50,223 nt of DNA, taken from NCBI GenBank assembly GCA_002869265.1, contig PKTH01000036.1, positions 1-50,223 on the forward strand, in the 5' to 3' direction. Position 1 is the first letter of the stretch; each line of letters begins with the position of its first letter. This DNA is from Candidatus Parcubacteria bacterium. Its GTDB lineage: Bacteria > Patescibacteriota > Patescibacteriia > Patescibacteriales > BM507. The notes under the pieces are model-generated. The model had not been told where the DNA came from, searched no databases, and saw nothing but the letters and a program-made list of their open reading frames with translations. Shown one piece after another: positions 25,210 to 33,362 of the stretch. Position numbers and translations under genes: made by a program.

Positions 25210-25273
25210 AATTTGGTACTATTTGGCAGAGTTTATAGCCAGGTTAATTCTTTTTAAAACACTCTTTATATAA

Positions 25274-25302
25274 TTGACTTTTAGCATGTTTTATGCTAAT
25301 TT
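25274..25302 (+). promoter_or_regulatory. Promoter upstream of the purN leader hairpin
   Basis: TTGACT, 17-base spacer ending TGC, TAATTT (extended -10). A rival TTGACA at 25343 with TAAAAC after 18 bases lies beyond the hairpin; which one drives purN cannot be settled by eye. Confidence 0.5.
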
Positions 25303-25307
25303 TAAAA

Positions 25308-25337
25308 AAAATCTGACAAGGAGGTCGGACTTTTTTT
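25308..25337 (+). terminator. Terminator-like leader hairpin with AAGGAG loop
   Basis: Arms ATCTGAC/GTCGGAC with A/T extension, loop AAGGAG (25318-25323), then T7. It ends 63 nt before purN. Either the terminator of the zinc-ribbon gene or an attenuator; hairpins with the same loop precede the PurC-PurE and thrC genes. Confidence 0.75.
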
Positions 25338-25400
25338 GTTTTTTGACAAATAAATATTTTTTGTTGTAAAACTACATAACTTTACCGAGAGGAGGAAAAA

Positions 25401-26183
25401 ATGTCTAAAAAGCTTCGAATTGGAATTCTAGTTTCAGGTGGTGGCACGAACATGCAGGCGATTGTTAGAAATTGTCTTTCTGGCAAGGTAGATGCGGAAG
25501 TAGCTTTTGTTGCCTCAGATAACCCTGGCTCAAAAGGGCTCGCCTGGGCAAAAAAAGAAAAGATTCCAAACTTTTTAATCGATCACAAAAACATCAGAAA
25601 GAAAGTAAAAAGCGGAGACTGGTTGCCTGCAAACAAAAAAATGGTTAACGAGGTGCACGAAAAAAGCACCTGTGTTCATTCTTTGTTCAAGGGTGATGTT
25701 GAAAAGCAAAAGAGCCACTTGGCTTGGAAAATTCTTGCAGAAGGGGCTTTGCTGGTAGAAGTTAAAATGTATAAAATTGACTATTTGATTCTTGCAGGGT
25801 TTATGCAACTCTGCACCGCTCATCTGATTGATGAAATGAATGAGGGAAAAGTTTATCCAGGAATTATCAATATTCATCCGGCACTTCTACCTGCATTCCC
25901 TGGAGTTGATGGCTATGGTGATACTATCCGCTATGGTTGTAAATTTGGGGGATGCACTGTTCATTTTGTCGACTATGGTGAAGATACGGGGCCGATTATC
26001 GCGCAGAGAGCTATTCCCGTTAACCCGGGGGATACAAAAGAATCATTCATGAAAAAAGGCCTAGAAGAGGAGTATGAAGTTTTTTCGGAGGTTATTCATG
26101 CCTTGGCTCAAGGACGAGTTACAGAAGTAACGGACCCTTCACAGAAAAGAAAAAAATATTGGCTCGATCGACGTGTAAACTAA
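25401..26183 (+). CDS. purN: Phosphoribosylglycinamide formyltransferase (GART), long form
   Basis: 260 aa against about 200 for typical PurN. The SGGGTNMQAI start loop, ASDNP, then IINIHPALLPAFPG with the catalytic Asn/His, and HFVDYGEDTGPIIAQ with the catalytic Asp are intact. It transfers formyl from 10-formyl-THF to GAR in purine synthesis. The extra length is an insert at about 66-125 with several Lys/His and one Cys. GC-richer than its left neighbours and preceded by GAGGAGG. Starts an operon with the dehydratase and dehydrogenase genes (gaps 25 nt and about 19 nt). No leucine or other purine genes adjoin it. Confidence 0.93.
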   Translation: MSKKLRIGILVSGGGTNMQAIVRNCLSGKVDAEVAFVASDNPGSKGLAWAKKEKIPNFLIDHKNIRKKVKSGDWLPANKKMVNEVHEKSTCVHSLFKGDVEKQKSHLAWKILAEGALLVEVKMYKIDYLILAGFMQLCTAHLIDEMNEGKVYPGIINIHPALLPAFPGVDGYGDTIRYGCKFGGCTVHFVDYGEDTGPIIAQRAIPVNPGDTKESFMKKGLEEEYEVFSEVIHALAQGRVTEVTDPSQKRKKYWLDRRVN

Positions 26184-26208
26184 AACTCTAAAAAGACAGG
26201 AGAGAAAA

Positions 26209-28167
26209 ATGTCAGGGAAAACAGCGTTTCAAAAGATTATTGATAGCCATTTGGTAGGAATTTTACCTGATGGAAGCATGCTTCTTAAGATCGACAAGCG
26301 TTTTTGTCATGAGATTACAACTCCAAATGCCATTATCGATGCTCAGAGTCGAGATGCTGACGTTGTGTATGATCCGCAAAATATAAAAGTAATGATTGAT
26401 CATGTGAGTCCAGCCAAGGATACTCAGTCTGCAATTCAGGCCAAGATTATTCGTGACTGGTCTCGTAAGCACGCTCTAGAGTTCTTGGAGATTGGCAACA
26501 ATGGTGTTTGTCATGCTATTATCCCTGAAAAGGGATGGATCCTTCCTGGTGAAACCGCGGTTATGGGTGATAGTCATACTTGCACCCATGGGGCTTTTTG
26601 CACATTCTCTGCTGGAGTGGGAACGACCGATTTACAAGTAGCTATTGCAACTGGTCTGTGGGTTTGCCCTCCTCAGAAAGTTATTCGAGTAAATTTCAAT
26701 GGTGTGCTCCCATACAATCTTTTTTCGAAAGACCTTGTTCTTGCCTGGATCGCTCAAGTGGGAGTTAATGGGGCTACAAACTGTGTTGTTGAATTTGGTG
26801 GTTCGGTTATTGACAATATGTCAATGGACGCTCGAATGACCATAACAAACATGGCAGTCGAGGCAGGAGCAACTTCAGGCATGATAAATGTCGACGATGT
26901 TACTCTTGAGTATCTGGATTATTGTATTTGGGATATTTTGGAAAGAGACTTGAAATCAGATACACAATCCATCAAAGAAGAGATGATGAGCTGGAATAGT
27001 GATCAGGATGCAAAGTACGACAAAGTGATTGATATCGATGTGAGCAATATGGAACCAATGATAACCTTTGGCACAAGTCCTGAAAATGTAAAAACAGTGA
27101 AAGAAATGGAAGGTGGCCATGTAGATCAGGTTTATATTGGCTCATGTACCAACGGCCGGATCGAAGATCTGCGTGTTGCAGCAATGATTCTCGGGAAAAA
27201 CAAAGTGGCCGAAGGAGTTCGTTGTATTATAAATCCAGCGACAACTGAAATATGGAAAATGGCCCTGGAAGAAGGTTTATTTAAAACCTTTTCTGAAGCC
27301 GGTTGTTCAATTACGAATCCCAGTTGTGGAGCTTGTCTTGGTATGTCATGCGGAGTTTTAGCTCCTGGTGAAACTTGTGTTTCTACGACAAACAGAAACT
27401 TCCCAGGACGCATGGGGAAAGATGGAACAGTCCACTTGGCATCTGCGGCGACAGCAGCTGAGACTGCAATCAGAGGAGTGATTTCAGTTCCTGAATCTGT
27501 AGAAGATTTCTCATATTGTTCTAAGCTTCCTGCGTTTGCTGAAAGGACAGCTTATGTGGGACCCGAATGGGATACACCAAACTTTGCTGAAATTGCTGCA
27601 AAGCAATCTGGAGAGGGAAGAGACTTTTCTGGAAAGGTGTTTATCCATCCAGATTCGAATGTTGATACAGATCAGATAATCCCGGCAAAATATTTAACAG
27701 AAACAAGTAAGTCCGTGATGGGGGAACATTGTTTGGAGGATGCTGACATTCCCGCAGATCTTAGAGAGAAGCTTTTGTCATCTCAGATTTTAATTGCTGG
27801 TGAGAACTTTGGTTGTGGTTCAAGTCGTGAACACGCACCATGGGCACTTGAAGCGGCTGGCATTTGTTGCGTTATTGCGCCAAGCTTTGCACGCATTTTC
27901 TATGAAAACATGTTTGCCAATGGCCTGCTTTGTATCGTCTTGCCGCAAGAGATGATTGATGAGATTGTTAAAGAACGAGCAACTACAATAAACATTGACT
28001 GGGAGGCAGGAAACTTATCTCATCACGTAAAATTGATTGGCAAAAAAGACCCAGCTGAATATGACTTTGAGTTATCAGAATTTCAGAAGGAAATGATCCG
28101 CAGTGGTGGCAAGGTTGCCTATATGTTTAGTCTGGCGGCCGAGCTAGTTGAAGAAGGTAAACTCTAA
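26209..28167 (+). CDS. Fused LeuC-LeuD-type dehydratase (aconitase superfamily)
   Basis: 652 aa. Residues 1-430 match the large subunit: [17 protein letters not shown] with Cys313, NPSCGAC with Cys373 and Cys376 (the three [4Fe-4S] ligands) and NRNFPGRMG. Residues 472-650 are the swivel (LeuD) domain with [11 protein letters not shown] and [15 protein letters not shown]. The single chain could be 3-isopropylmalate dehydratase, homoaconitase or an Aquifex-type aconitase of similar length; the adjacent LeuB-like gene favours the isopropylmalate reaction. Well conserved cluster ligands suggest activity. GC-rich, with AGGAG before the ATG, second in the purN operon. Confidence 0.85.
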   Translation: MSGKTAFQKIIDSHLVGILPDGSMLLKIDKRFCHEITTPNAIIDAQSRDADVVYDPQNIKVMIDHVSPAKDTQSAIQAKIIRDWSRKHALEFLEIGNNGVCHAIIPEKGWILPGETAVMGDSHTCTHGAFCTFSAGVGTTDLQVAIATGLWVCPPQKVIRVNFNGVLPYNLFSKDLVLAWIAQVGVNGATNCVVEFGGSVIDNMSMDARMTITNMAVEAGATSGMINVDDVTLEYLDYCIWDILERDLKSDTQSIKEEMMSWNSDQDAKYDKVIDIDVSNMEPMITFGTSPENVKTVKEMEGGHVDQVYIGSCTNGRIEDLRVAAMILGKNKVAEGVRCIINPATTEIWKMALEEGLFKTFSEAGCSITNPSCGACLGMSCGVLAPGETCVSTTNRNFPGRMGKDGTVHLASAATAAETAIRGVISVPESVEDFSYCSKLPAFAERTAYVGPEWDTPNFAEIAAKQSGEGRDFSGKVFIHPDSNVDTDQIIPAKYLTETSKSVMGEHCLEDADIPADLREKLLSSQILIAGENFGCGSSREHAPWALEAAGICCVIAPSFARIFYENMFANGLLCIVLPQEMIDEIVKERATTINIDWEAGNLSHHVKLIGKKDPAEYDFELSEFQKEMIRSGGKVAYMFSLAAELVEEGKL

Positions 28168-28186
28168 AAAAAATGTGGAGGTTGAA

Positions 28187-29350
28187 TTGGAACAAAAAAC
28201 GATAGCTTTAGTTACCGGCGACGGTTCAGGGCCAGAGATGATGGCGGTTGCTTGCAAAATTGTAGATGAAGCAGCAAAAAGTTATGGGCTTGAAATAATT
28301 TGGGAAGAAACTCCTATGGGATGGGGTGCTTACCATAAATATGGCGACACCTTGCCTCCGGAATCTCTCAAGCGGGCAGTAGAAATTGGCACCATCTTTT
28401 TCGGCGGTGTTGGGGATTTTGAAAACGACAAGACCATCGGAGCTGAGAAACCGGAAATGAAGCCTGAGGCACGAGCCCTTCTTCCTATCCGTAAACAGAT
28501 GGGATTACTTCTTAATTTCCGTCCAATGATTTACTTCCCAGGACTTGAGTCACTTTCGAACGTCAAACCGGAAAACATTCCTTCTGGCGGAGTAGAACAG
28601 CACTTTATTCGCTTCCTCCTCCAGGACAGCTATTTCGGTAATGCAGATTTTCTTGGAAGCCCCATGGTTGACTCTGAAACAATGAAGCACCTCGGAATCA
28701 AATTGAAAAAAGATGTCAAAGCTACAGATTATCAGGTAGCTGACCTGGCATATTTTACTGGAGATAGTGTTCGACAGTATTTGTATGCAGCATTTAAGTA
28801 TGCCGGCGCTCTTAATCTTCCTCTTATTTCAATCGATAAGGCCAATGTAATGGCTCGATATGATTTTTGGCGGAAGATTTGCAATGAGATTGCTCTGGAA
28901 TTTCCCGAAGTAGAAGTGAAGCATCAGCTGGTTGACTCTGCTAATGCACTTCTTTTTTATCCCGGTGAACTTCACGGAGTTATCGCATGCGGAAATGAGC
29001 ATGGTGACATTCTCTCCGATGGAGCGGCTGGTGCTCTTGGAAGCATGGGAATGATGTGCTCATCAGCAATTAATCCCGACACTGGCGCTGCCATGTTCGA
29101 AAGTGGTGCTGGGACTGCTCCTGACATTGCTGGCCAAGACAAAGCGAATCCGATCGGTCGTATTCTCACAGGCGCAATGATGCTTGAGCACCTCGGATAT
29201 ATTGAGGCTGGCTCTAATATTAAGGGGGCTGTCAAAAAAGCTCTTTTGTCCGGATACCGAACAGCTGATATTTTCTGCAAGGGCAGTGACGATCCGAAAA
29301 AGATCCTTGGCTGTCAGGCCATGGGTAAAAAAATCCTTGAAAACATGTAA
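28187..29350 (+). CDS. Isopropylmalate/isocitrate-type dehydrogenase, LeuB-like
   Basis: 387 aa from a TTG at 28187, chosen because GGAGG (28177-28181) lies 5 nt upstream; a TTG at 28148 inside the previous gene lacks a ribosome site. TGDGSGPE at the start, ARALLPIRKQMGLLLNFRP (the arginines of the LeuB branch rather than isocitrate dehydrogenase serine), SIDKANVM with the catalytic lysine, GNEHGDILSDGAAG and GTAPDIAGQDKANPIG for NAD and metal binding. The usual RELTGGIYFG is changed to RFLLQDSYFG, with the tyrosine kept. It oxidatively decarboxylates a 3-substituted malate. Substrate not certain. Confidence 0.83.
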   Translation: MEQKTIALVTGDGSGPEMMAVACKIVDEAAKSYGLEIIWEETPMGWGAYHKYGDTLPPESLKRAVEIGTIFFGGVGDFENDKTIGAEKPEMKPEARALLPIRKQMGLLLNFRPMIYFPGLESLSNVKPENIPSGGVEQHFIRFLLQDSYFGNADFLGSPMVDSETMKHLGIKLKKDVKATDYQVADLAYFTGDSVRQYLYAAFKYAGALNLPLISIDKANVMARYDFWRKICNEIALEFPEVEVKHQLVDSANALLFYPGELHGVIACGNEHGDILSDGAAGALGSMGMMCSSAINPDTGAAMFESGAGTAPDIAGQDKANPIGRILTGAMMLEHLGYIEAGSNIKGAVKKALLSGYRTADIFCKGSDDPKKILGCQAMGKKILENM

Positions 29351-29373
29351 ATTGTTCATTTGAAAATTATTTT

Positions 29374-29401
29374 AGCGCTATCAGAAATGATAGCGCTTTT
29401 T
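29374..29401 (+). terminator. Intrinsic terminator of the purN operon
   Basis: Stem AGCGCTATC/GATAGCGCT, loop AGAAAT, T-run. Confidence 0.93.
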
Positions 29402-29432
29402 ATTTACCAAAAGACACTGAAGGTGTATTGTG

Positions 29433-29442
29433 ATAATATAAT
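29433..29442 (+). promoter_or_regulatory. Promoter -10 of the rhodanese gene
   Basis: Overlapping GATAAT (29433) and TATAAT (29437) directly before the ATG at 29446, implying a very short or absent leader. Confidence 0.45.
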
Positions 29443-29445
29443 AAT

Positions 29446-30294
29446 ATGATAAAAAAATACAAAATTTTAATAGGTATTGGTATATTACTATTTATTTTAT
29501 TAATCTCATGGTTCTTGGGGACAGAGCTTTATGATAAGAAAGTTGTTTCTGAGACGAATAAATGGCTCAGTGATCAAAGAGAATATCTTGAAACCTTTCC
29601 CGGGTATGTAAAAAAGGCTCCAAAGAATATTTTTTTTGATGAACGTTCAGCCGAGGAAGCATCGATAAGCAAGAAAGATTTTTTGGGGATATTGGAAAAA
29701 CAAGATAAAAATAACTTCCTACTAGATGCTAGGGAGGATTTTGAATGGGATGAGGGTTATTTCGAAGGTAGCCTGCATATGAGAATGATAGATATTCTGA
29801 TAGGCGGATGGCAAGATATTCCTAGGGATAAAAGAGTTTATGTAATTTGTTGGACAGGGGCCAGAGGAGGCGAGATTGCTAACTTCTTAAGAGAGAAAAA
29901 TATTTTAGCTTATTATTATGATGGAGGAATAGATGAATTAGGGAGTGTTGATACCTGGGTAGAAAACACAGAGCAGATTGATAAACACTCTGCTCCAAAT
30001 TATAGAAAGCTATTTAGAGCCAACGAGTTATCTATTGAGATTGACAAAGGGGTCTTTGTTGTCGATACTAGGAGTACAGAAGACTTTATGAAGTCACAGA
30101 TAAAAGATAGTATAAACATTTCAATACTTAAAACACCAAGCGATCAAATAGAAGAAGTTCTTTCAAATATTACTGGAGATAGGGTTATAGTAGTTTGCAA
30201 TAGTCTTGTATCATGTTTTGATGCAAAAGCAAGTGCCGTGGAAATTGAAAAAAGCAACAAAGTTATTTTAGGATTTTTCAAAAGTATTGAATAG
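29446..30294 (+). CDS. Membrane-anchored tandem rhodanese-domain protein
   Basis: 282 aa. N-terminal anchor (6-24). The first rhodanese domain (about 72-172) has DAREDFEWDEGYFEGS and the active loop CWTGAR with Cys135. The second (about 186-280) has VVDTRSTEDFMKSQIKDSINIS and VVCNSLVSC with Cys251 and Cys257. Rhodaneses carry sulfur as a cysteine persulfide. Both domains keep a cysteine at the loop start, unlike many tandem members in which one is inactive. Faces outward if the anchor is uncleaved. Native AT-rich composition. Could be linked functionally to the sulfur-sensor-type repressor at 48821. Confidence 0.85.
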   Translation: MIKKYKILIGIGILLFILLISWFLGTELYDKKVVSETNKWLSDQREYLETFPGYVKKAPKNIFFDERSAEEASISKKDFLGILEKQDKNNFLLDAREDFEWDEGYFEGSLHMRMIDILIGGWQDIPRDKRVYVICWTGARGGEIANFLREKNILAYYYDGGIDELGSVDTWVENTEQIDKHSAPNYRKLFRANELSIEIDKGVFVVDTRSTEDFMKSQIKDSINISILKTPSDQIEEVLSNITGDRVIVVCNSLVSCFDAKASAVEIEKSNKVILGFFKSIE

Positions 30295-30359
30295 TCTAGA
30301 AAATAATGTTACTTTGTTTATGTTTCCGAGAAATATAATATTTTTACAAAGGAGATTTT

Positions 30360-30875
30360 ATGTCAAAAACAGAAAGTGAAATGGAGTTGGAAAGAAAATT
30401 TCTAATTAAAGAAATTCCTGGAGATGTTTTGAACTTTCCAAATACCGAAATTGTTCAAGCGTATCTAGGGCTACCGGGCAAAAAAGTTGCTATGAGAGTT
30501 CGACAATACGGAGAAGATCTTTTTTTTACAATTAAGGCAAGTCGGGAAGAGGGAGAAGAAGAGTTGGAGCCCAGAATAACAAAAGAAATGTTTAATGATA
30601 TTCTTGAGATTTGCTCGGGGATAAAGATTTGTAAATTGAGGGTTAAAATTCCCTTCGGAAAAGTAACAATAGAATTAGATTTTTTCCGCAATGAGCTAAG
30701 GGGCTTAGTCTTGGGAGAAGTAGAGTTTGAAACTGTCGAGGATAAAAAGACATTTATTCCTCCTGATTGGTTTGGGCAAGAAGTGACAGATGACCCTAGG
30801 TTTAAAAATGTAGTTTTATCAAGGGAGGGAATTCCTAAGGGCACAGCACTTCATAAAGTTGATGCTATTATCTGA
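30360..30875 (+). CDS. CYTH-domain phosphatase-like protein
   Basis: 171 aa. The ExExK signature is ELERK at 9-13 (Glu9, Glu11, Lys13). Further strands carry RVRQYGEDLFFTIKASREEGEEELEPRI and ELDFFRNELRGLVLGEVEFE, matching the Arg/Lys and Glu pairs of the CYTH tunnel. Members hydrolyse inorganic triphosphate or thiamine triphosphate, or act as adenylate cyclases. Length suits the short triphosphatase type. The start is fixed by AAAGGAG and the -10 TATAAT at 30334-30339. Terminator at 30890. Confidence 0.88.
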   Translation: MSKTESEMELERKFLIKEIPGDVLNFPNTEIVQAYLGLPGKKVAMRVRQYGEDLFFTIKASREEGEEELEPRITKEMFNDILEICSGIKICKLRVKIPFGKVTIELDFFRNELRGLVLGEVEFETVEDKKTFIPPDWFGQEVTDDPRFKNVVLSREGIPKGTALHKVDAII

Positions 30876-30889
30876 TTTTCTGAAACCAT

Positions 30890-30915
30890 AGCACTTTTCA
30901 AAAAAGTGCTTTTTT
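30890..30915 (+). terminator. Intrinsic terminator after the CYTH gene
   Basis: Stem AGCACTTTT/AAAAGTGCT, loop CAA, T-run. Confidence 0.9.
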
Positions 30916-30923
30916 ATTTGGAC

Positions 30924-30952
30924 TTGAAAAATTGCAGAGAGTGTGTTAGAGT
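30924..30952 (+). promoter_or_regulatory. Promoter of the PurC-PurE gene
   Basis: TTGAAA, 17-base spacer ending TGT, TAGAGT (extended -10). It lies after the CYTH terminator and before the leader hairpin. Confidence 0.6.
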
Positions 30953-30965
30953 AAACTCAAATTTG

Positions 30966-30996
30966 AAGCTAAACCAAGGAGAAGGTTTAGCTTTTT
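30966..30996 (+). terminator. Leader terminator hairpin with AAGGAGAA loop
   Basis: Stem AAGCTAAACC/GGTTTAGCTT, loop AAGGAGAA, U-tract to 30996, 13 nt after the predicted -10. The upstream gene already has its own terminator, so this one is best explained as a leader attenuator. Downstream a 12-codon ORF (GTG at 31042 to TAA at 31080) with its own AGGAGG precedes the main gene. Confidence 0.75.
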
Positions 30997-31092
30997 GCTG
31001 TTTTAAAAGTTAATATTCAATGCAAAAATAGAAAGGAGGAAGTGCTTAAAAATATGAAAAAGCTCACCAACACTTACTAAAAGGAGGAAGAG

Positions 31093-32493
31093 ATGCAAGT
31101 TGGAACGATCTTGCCAGACCATGGTTTTAAACGAGGGAAGAAGGTTGATGCCGGGAAAACGAAAACACTTTACAGAGTTAAAGGCCGACCAGATCTTTTG
31201 TGGGTCGAGAATAAAGACAAGATAACTGCTCATGATAAGAAGGAGTTTACCAAATCCTTTGACACAAAAGCGGGCTATGCCACTAATACGACTTGTCGTG
31301 TGTTTGAACTTCTCGAGGCAGCTGGAATCGAGACAGCTTACGTTTGTCAGGTTTCACCGACTGCATTTATTTGCAAAAGACTCGACATGATCAAGCTGGA
31401 AGTTGTTGCCCGCCGCTCAGCAGTCGGTAGTTTTACTGACCGCAATCCGCACCTGCAGAAAGAAAAGGGTGAAGAACCTCATCGTTTCCACAGTCTCGTC
31501 AGGGAGTTTTTCCTGAAAACGAGCAATGGAAATCTCAGTGTGAATGGTGAGCCTTTGGTGAAAAACCTTCGGGGCCTGGTCAAGGATCCTGACACCAAGA
31601 AATTCAAGATGGGAATAGTGGATGATCCTTTTATCCCTGATCCGTACAACGAACTTGGATGGGCTCTGGTTAATCCGAAGTTGCCTAAGTGGCACGAGAA
31701 GTATGATCTTGGTCAGAGCATTGATCCACGGTTTGTTCTTCGGAACCAAACTGCTGATCTTTTGAAGATTGATGAACTTCTTCGGAAGATTTTCTATGTT
31801 CTCGAAAAGGCCTGGGCTGTTCTCGAGATGCGCTTGATCGACTTTAAGCTAGAATTCGGCTACGACATGGCCGGCAATCTCGTGGTCGGCGATGTTATTG
31901 ACAATGATTCTTGGCGTATCCGGCTCTTTGATTGGACTGACTATTCTAAGCAGGCCTTCCGTGATGGTGAGAATCTGGATGAAGTCGAGAGAAAGTATGG
32001 CTATGTTTCACGATTGGCCAATCAGTTCCGCATCCCCAAGCAGGTCATTGTCTTTTGGCGGGGGTCAGACAAAGATGATTGCTTTGACAAGATTCGGCAA
32101 GAAATCGAAAGTCAGGCCAAAGGGACAATCGAAATTGTCGATATTGTCCTTTCCGGACATAAAAAAACCGACAAGTCTCTCAAGATGCTTAACAGTATTA
32201 TGAGTAAGTATCTGGGTGGTGGTTTTATTATTACCAATGTCGGTCGCTCAAATGGTCTAGGTCCGATAGTCTCGGCACATACCTCCTGGCCGGTTATGTC
32301 CATTGCAGCCACATTCGAGAGTGACCCCAATGACATTTTTAGCTCGATTAATATGCCTTCGGATACGCCCCACACGGCCACTCCTTATGGCAAGCTGGCT
32401 TTCTTGTCTGCTCTCAATCACTTGTCACTGAACAATCCAGTGGCCTACATGATGAGGCAAAATGTTATCGAAAGTCTCGATGACCAGTATTGA
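31093..32493 (+). CDS. Bifunctional SAICAR synthetase - AIR carboxylase (PAICS-like PurC-PurE fusion)
   Basis: 466 aa. Residues 1-310 are PurC: GKTKTLYRV, KDKITAHDKK, ARRSAVGSF, GDVIDNDSWRI. Residues 316-466 are PurE: GSDKD (324-328), LSGHKK (353-358) and GRSNGLGP (384-391). GRSNGLGP, with the later SSINMPS, is the class II AIR carboxylase pattern of animal PAICS, which uses CO2 directly and needs no PurK, instead of the class I bacterial form. Domain order equals PAICS. Catalyses two consecutive steps of purine synthesis (AIR to CAIR to SAICAR). GC-rich (about 50% in sampled lines), AAGGAGG before the ATG, probably acquired. Confidence 0.93.
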   Translation: MQVGTILPDHGFKRGKKVDAGKTKTLYRVKGRPDLLWVENKDKITAHDKKEFTKSFDTKAGYATNTTCRVFELLEAAGIETAYVCQVSPTAFICKRLDMIKLEVVARRSAVGSFTDRNPHLQKEKGEEPHRFHSLVREFFLKTSNGNLSVNGEPLVKNLRGLVKDPDTKKFKMGIVDDPFIPDPYNELGWALVNPKLPKWHEKYDLGQSIDPRFVLRNQTADLLKIDELLRKIFYVLEKAWAVLEMRLIDFKLEFGYDMAGNLVVGDVIDNDSWRIRLFDWTDYSKQAFRDGENLDEVERKYGYVSRLANQFRIPKQVIVFWRGSDKDDCFDKIRQEIESQAKGTIEIVDIVLSGHKKTDKSLKMLNSIMSKYLGGGFIITNVGRSNGLGPIVSAHTSWPVMSIAATFESDPNDIFSSINMPSDTPHTATPYGKLAFLSALNHLSLNNPVAYMMRQNVIESLDDQY

Positions 32494-32515
32494 TTAGTTG
32501 ACGCGTTTTTTTACT

Positions 32516-32546
32516 AGCGCCCACAAAATATGTGGGCGCTTTTTTA
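32516..32546 (+). terminator. Intrinsic terminator after PurC-PurE
   Basis: Stem AGCGCCCACA/TGTGGGCGCT, loop AAATA, T-run. Confidence 0.95.
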
Positions 32547-32575
32547 TTGACTAAAACAGTATTTTTTGATATACA
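32547..32575 (+). promoter_or_regulatory. Promoter of the leader-peptide/GNAT unit
   Basis: TTGACT, 17-base spacer ending TGA, TATACA (extended -10). Predicted start near 32582, right at the leader ATG. Confidence 0.7.
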
Positions 32576-32583
32576 GTAAGTAT

Positions 32584-32676
32584 ATGAAAACAAATAACCT
32601 AAAATTAAATAATCTTCAATTGAGAAGAAGAGAAACACCTTGGTTTGGACTAGGTTATTTTTCGTGTGTTTCATAG
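32584..32676 (+). CDS. Putative 30-aa leader peptide
   Basis: ATG 32584 to TAG 32676, about two bases from the predicted transcript start. The peptide is basic in the middle (QLRRRETP) and aromatic at the end (PWFGLGYFSCVS). It is followed by a hairpin (GTGTGTTT 32664-32671 with AAAGCACAC 32685-32693, one bulge) that covers its last codons, then by the terminator at 32702. The layout is that of transcription attenuation. RRR fits the +X+ pattern at which macrolide-bound ribosomes stall, and the Trp/Phe/Tyr run would fit an aromatic-acid sensor; neither can be chosen. Confidence 0.5.
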   Translation: MKTNNLKLNNLQLRRRETPWFGLGYFSCVS

Positions 32677-32701
32677 TATAAAATAAAGCACACCAAGAGA
32701 G

Positions 32702-32725
32702 ATGGCTCTAGTCGAGCCATTTTTT
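32702..32725 (+). terminator. Attenuator terminator before the GNAT gene
   Basis: Stem ATGGCTC/GAGCCAT, loop TAGTC, T-run; 50 nt before the ATG at 32775 and 26 nt after the leader stop. The upstream gene already ends at the 32516 terminator. Confidence 0.8.
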
Positions 32726-32774
32726 ATTTTGGAAAATTGTTCATTTAAACACCAACAAAGAGAGGAGAAAGGAA

Positions 32775-33269
32775 ATGAAAGAAAAGCTAATTTTTGAAAA
32801 AAGTTCTTCAAAACATTTGCAGTTTGTTGAAGAGGTAAAAATCCTAATAGACAGGGAGGCCCGTAAGGACAATATGGTTTATCAAACAGAGGAAGCTCTA
32901 AGCGAACAAATAATGAATGAAGATGCAGTTTTAGTTTTTTCAGAGTCACGACTCGTCGGATACATCTGCCTTGAGTATTGGAAAAACTATATTGAGATTG
33001 GGGGCCTAGTTGTCGACCCCGAATATAGAGAAAGTGGTATTGGTTATCAGTTGACGGTTGAAGTTATCGAATTGGCTTTGTCAAAGAAATCTGACAAGGA
33101 GATAATTATTCTGGCCAATAGCGTTTCTTGTCTTATTCCCAAAAAAATTGGCTTCGTGGTTAAGGAAAAAAATTATTTTCATAGCGAGGTTTGGGAGTTA
33201 TGCGAAATGTGTGAAAGTAGACATAAATTTCCTGATTGTCGTTGTGTTGGTCTGGTTTATCCAGTGTAA
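32775..33269 (+). CDS. GNAT-family N-acetyltransferase with Cys-rich tail
   Basis: 164 aa. The GNAT core has the beta-4 strand IGGLVVDPEYRESGIGYQL, which carries the acetyl-CoA pyrophosphate loop (R/Q-x-x-G-x-G/A form: RESGIGY), and FVVKEKNYF near the end. The tail CEMCESRHKFPDCRC could bind zinc. The same beta-4 and tail arrangement occurs in ArgA-like members, so amino-group acetylation is plausible, but the substrate is unknown. GAGGAGAAAGG fixes the start. It lies behind a leader-peptide attenuator. Confidence 0.83.
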   Translation: MKEKLIFEKSSSKHLQFVEEVKILIDREARKDNMVYQTEEALSEQIMNEDAVLVFSESRLVGYICLEYWKNYIEIGGLVVDPEYRESGIGYQLTVEVIELALSKKSDKEIIILANSVSCLIPKKIGFVVKEKNYFHSEVWELCEMCESRHKFPDCRCVGLVYPV

Positions 33270-33273
33270 AAAT

Positions 33274-33299
33274 AAGGAGAGATTTATTCTCTCCTTTTT
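33274..33299 (+). terminator. Intrinsic terminator after GNAT
   Basis: Stem AAGGAGAGA/TCTCTCCTT, loop TTTAT, T-run. Confidence 0.85.
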
Positions 33300-33362
33300 A
33301 TTACTCAATTGTTATAAAAGCTTAATATTGCTAAAATGTATATATAAGAATTAAAGCATATT

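Noticed and set aside
31042-31080. 12-codon ORF with AGGAGG before the PurC-PurE gene as a leader peptide
   Set aside because: No meaningful codon bias; the ribosome site is only 2 nt from its GTG. Kept as a note in the hairpin entry, not as a gene.
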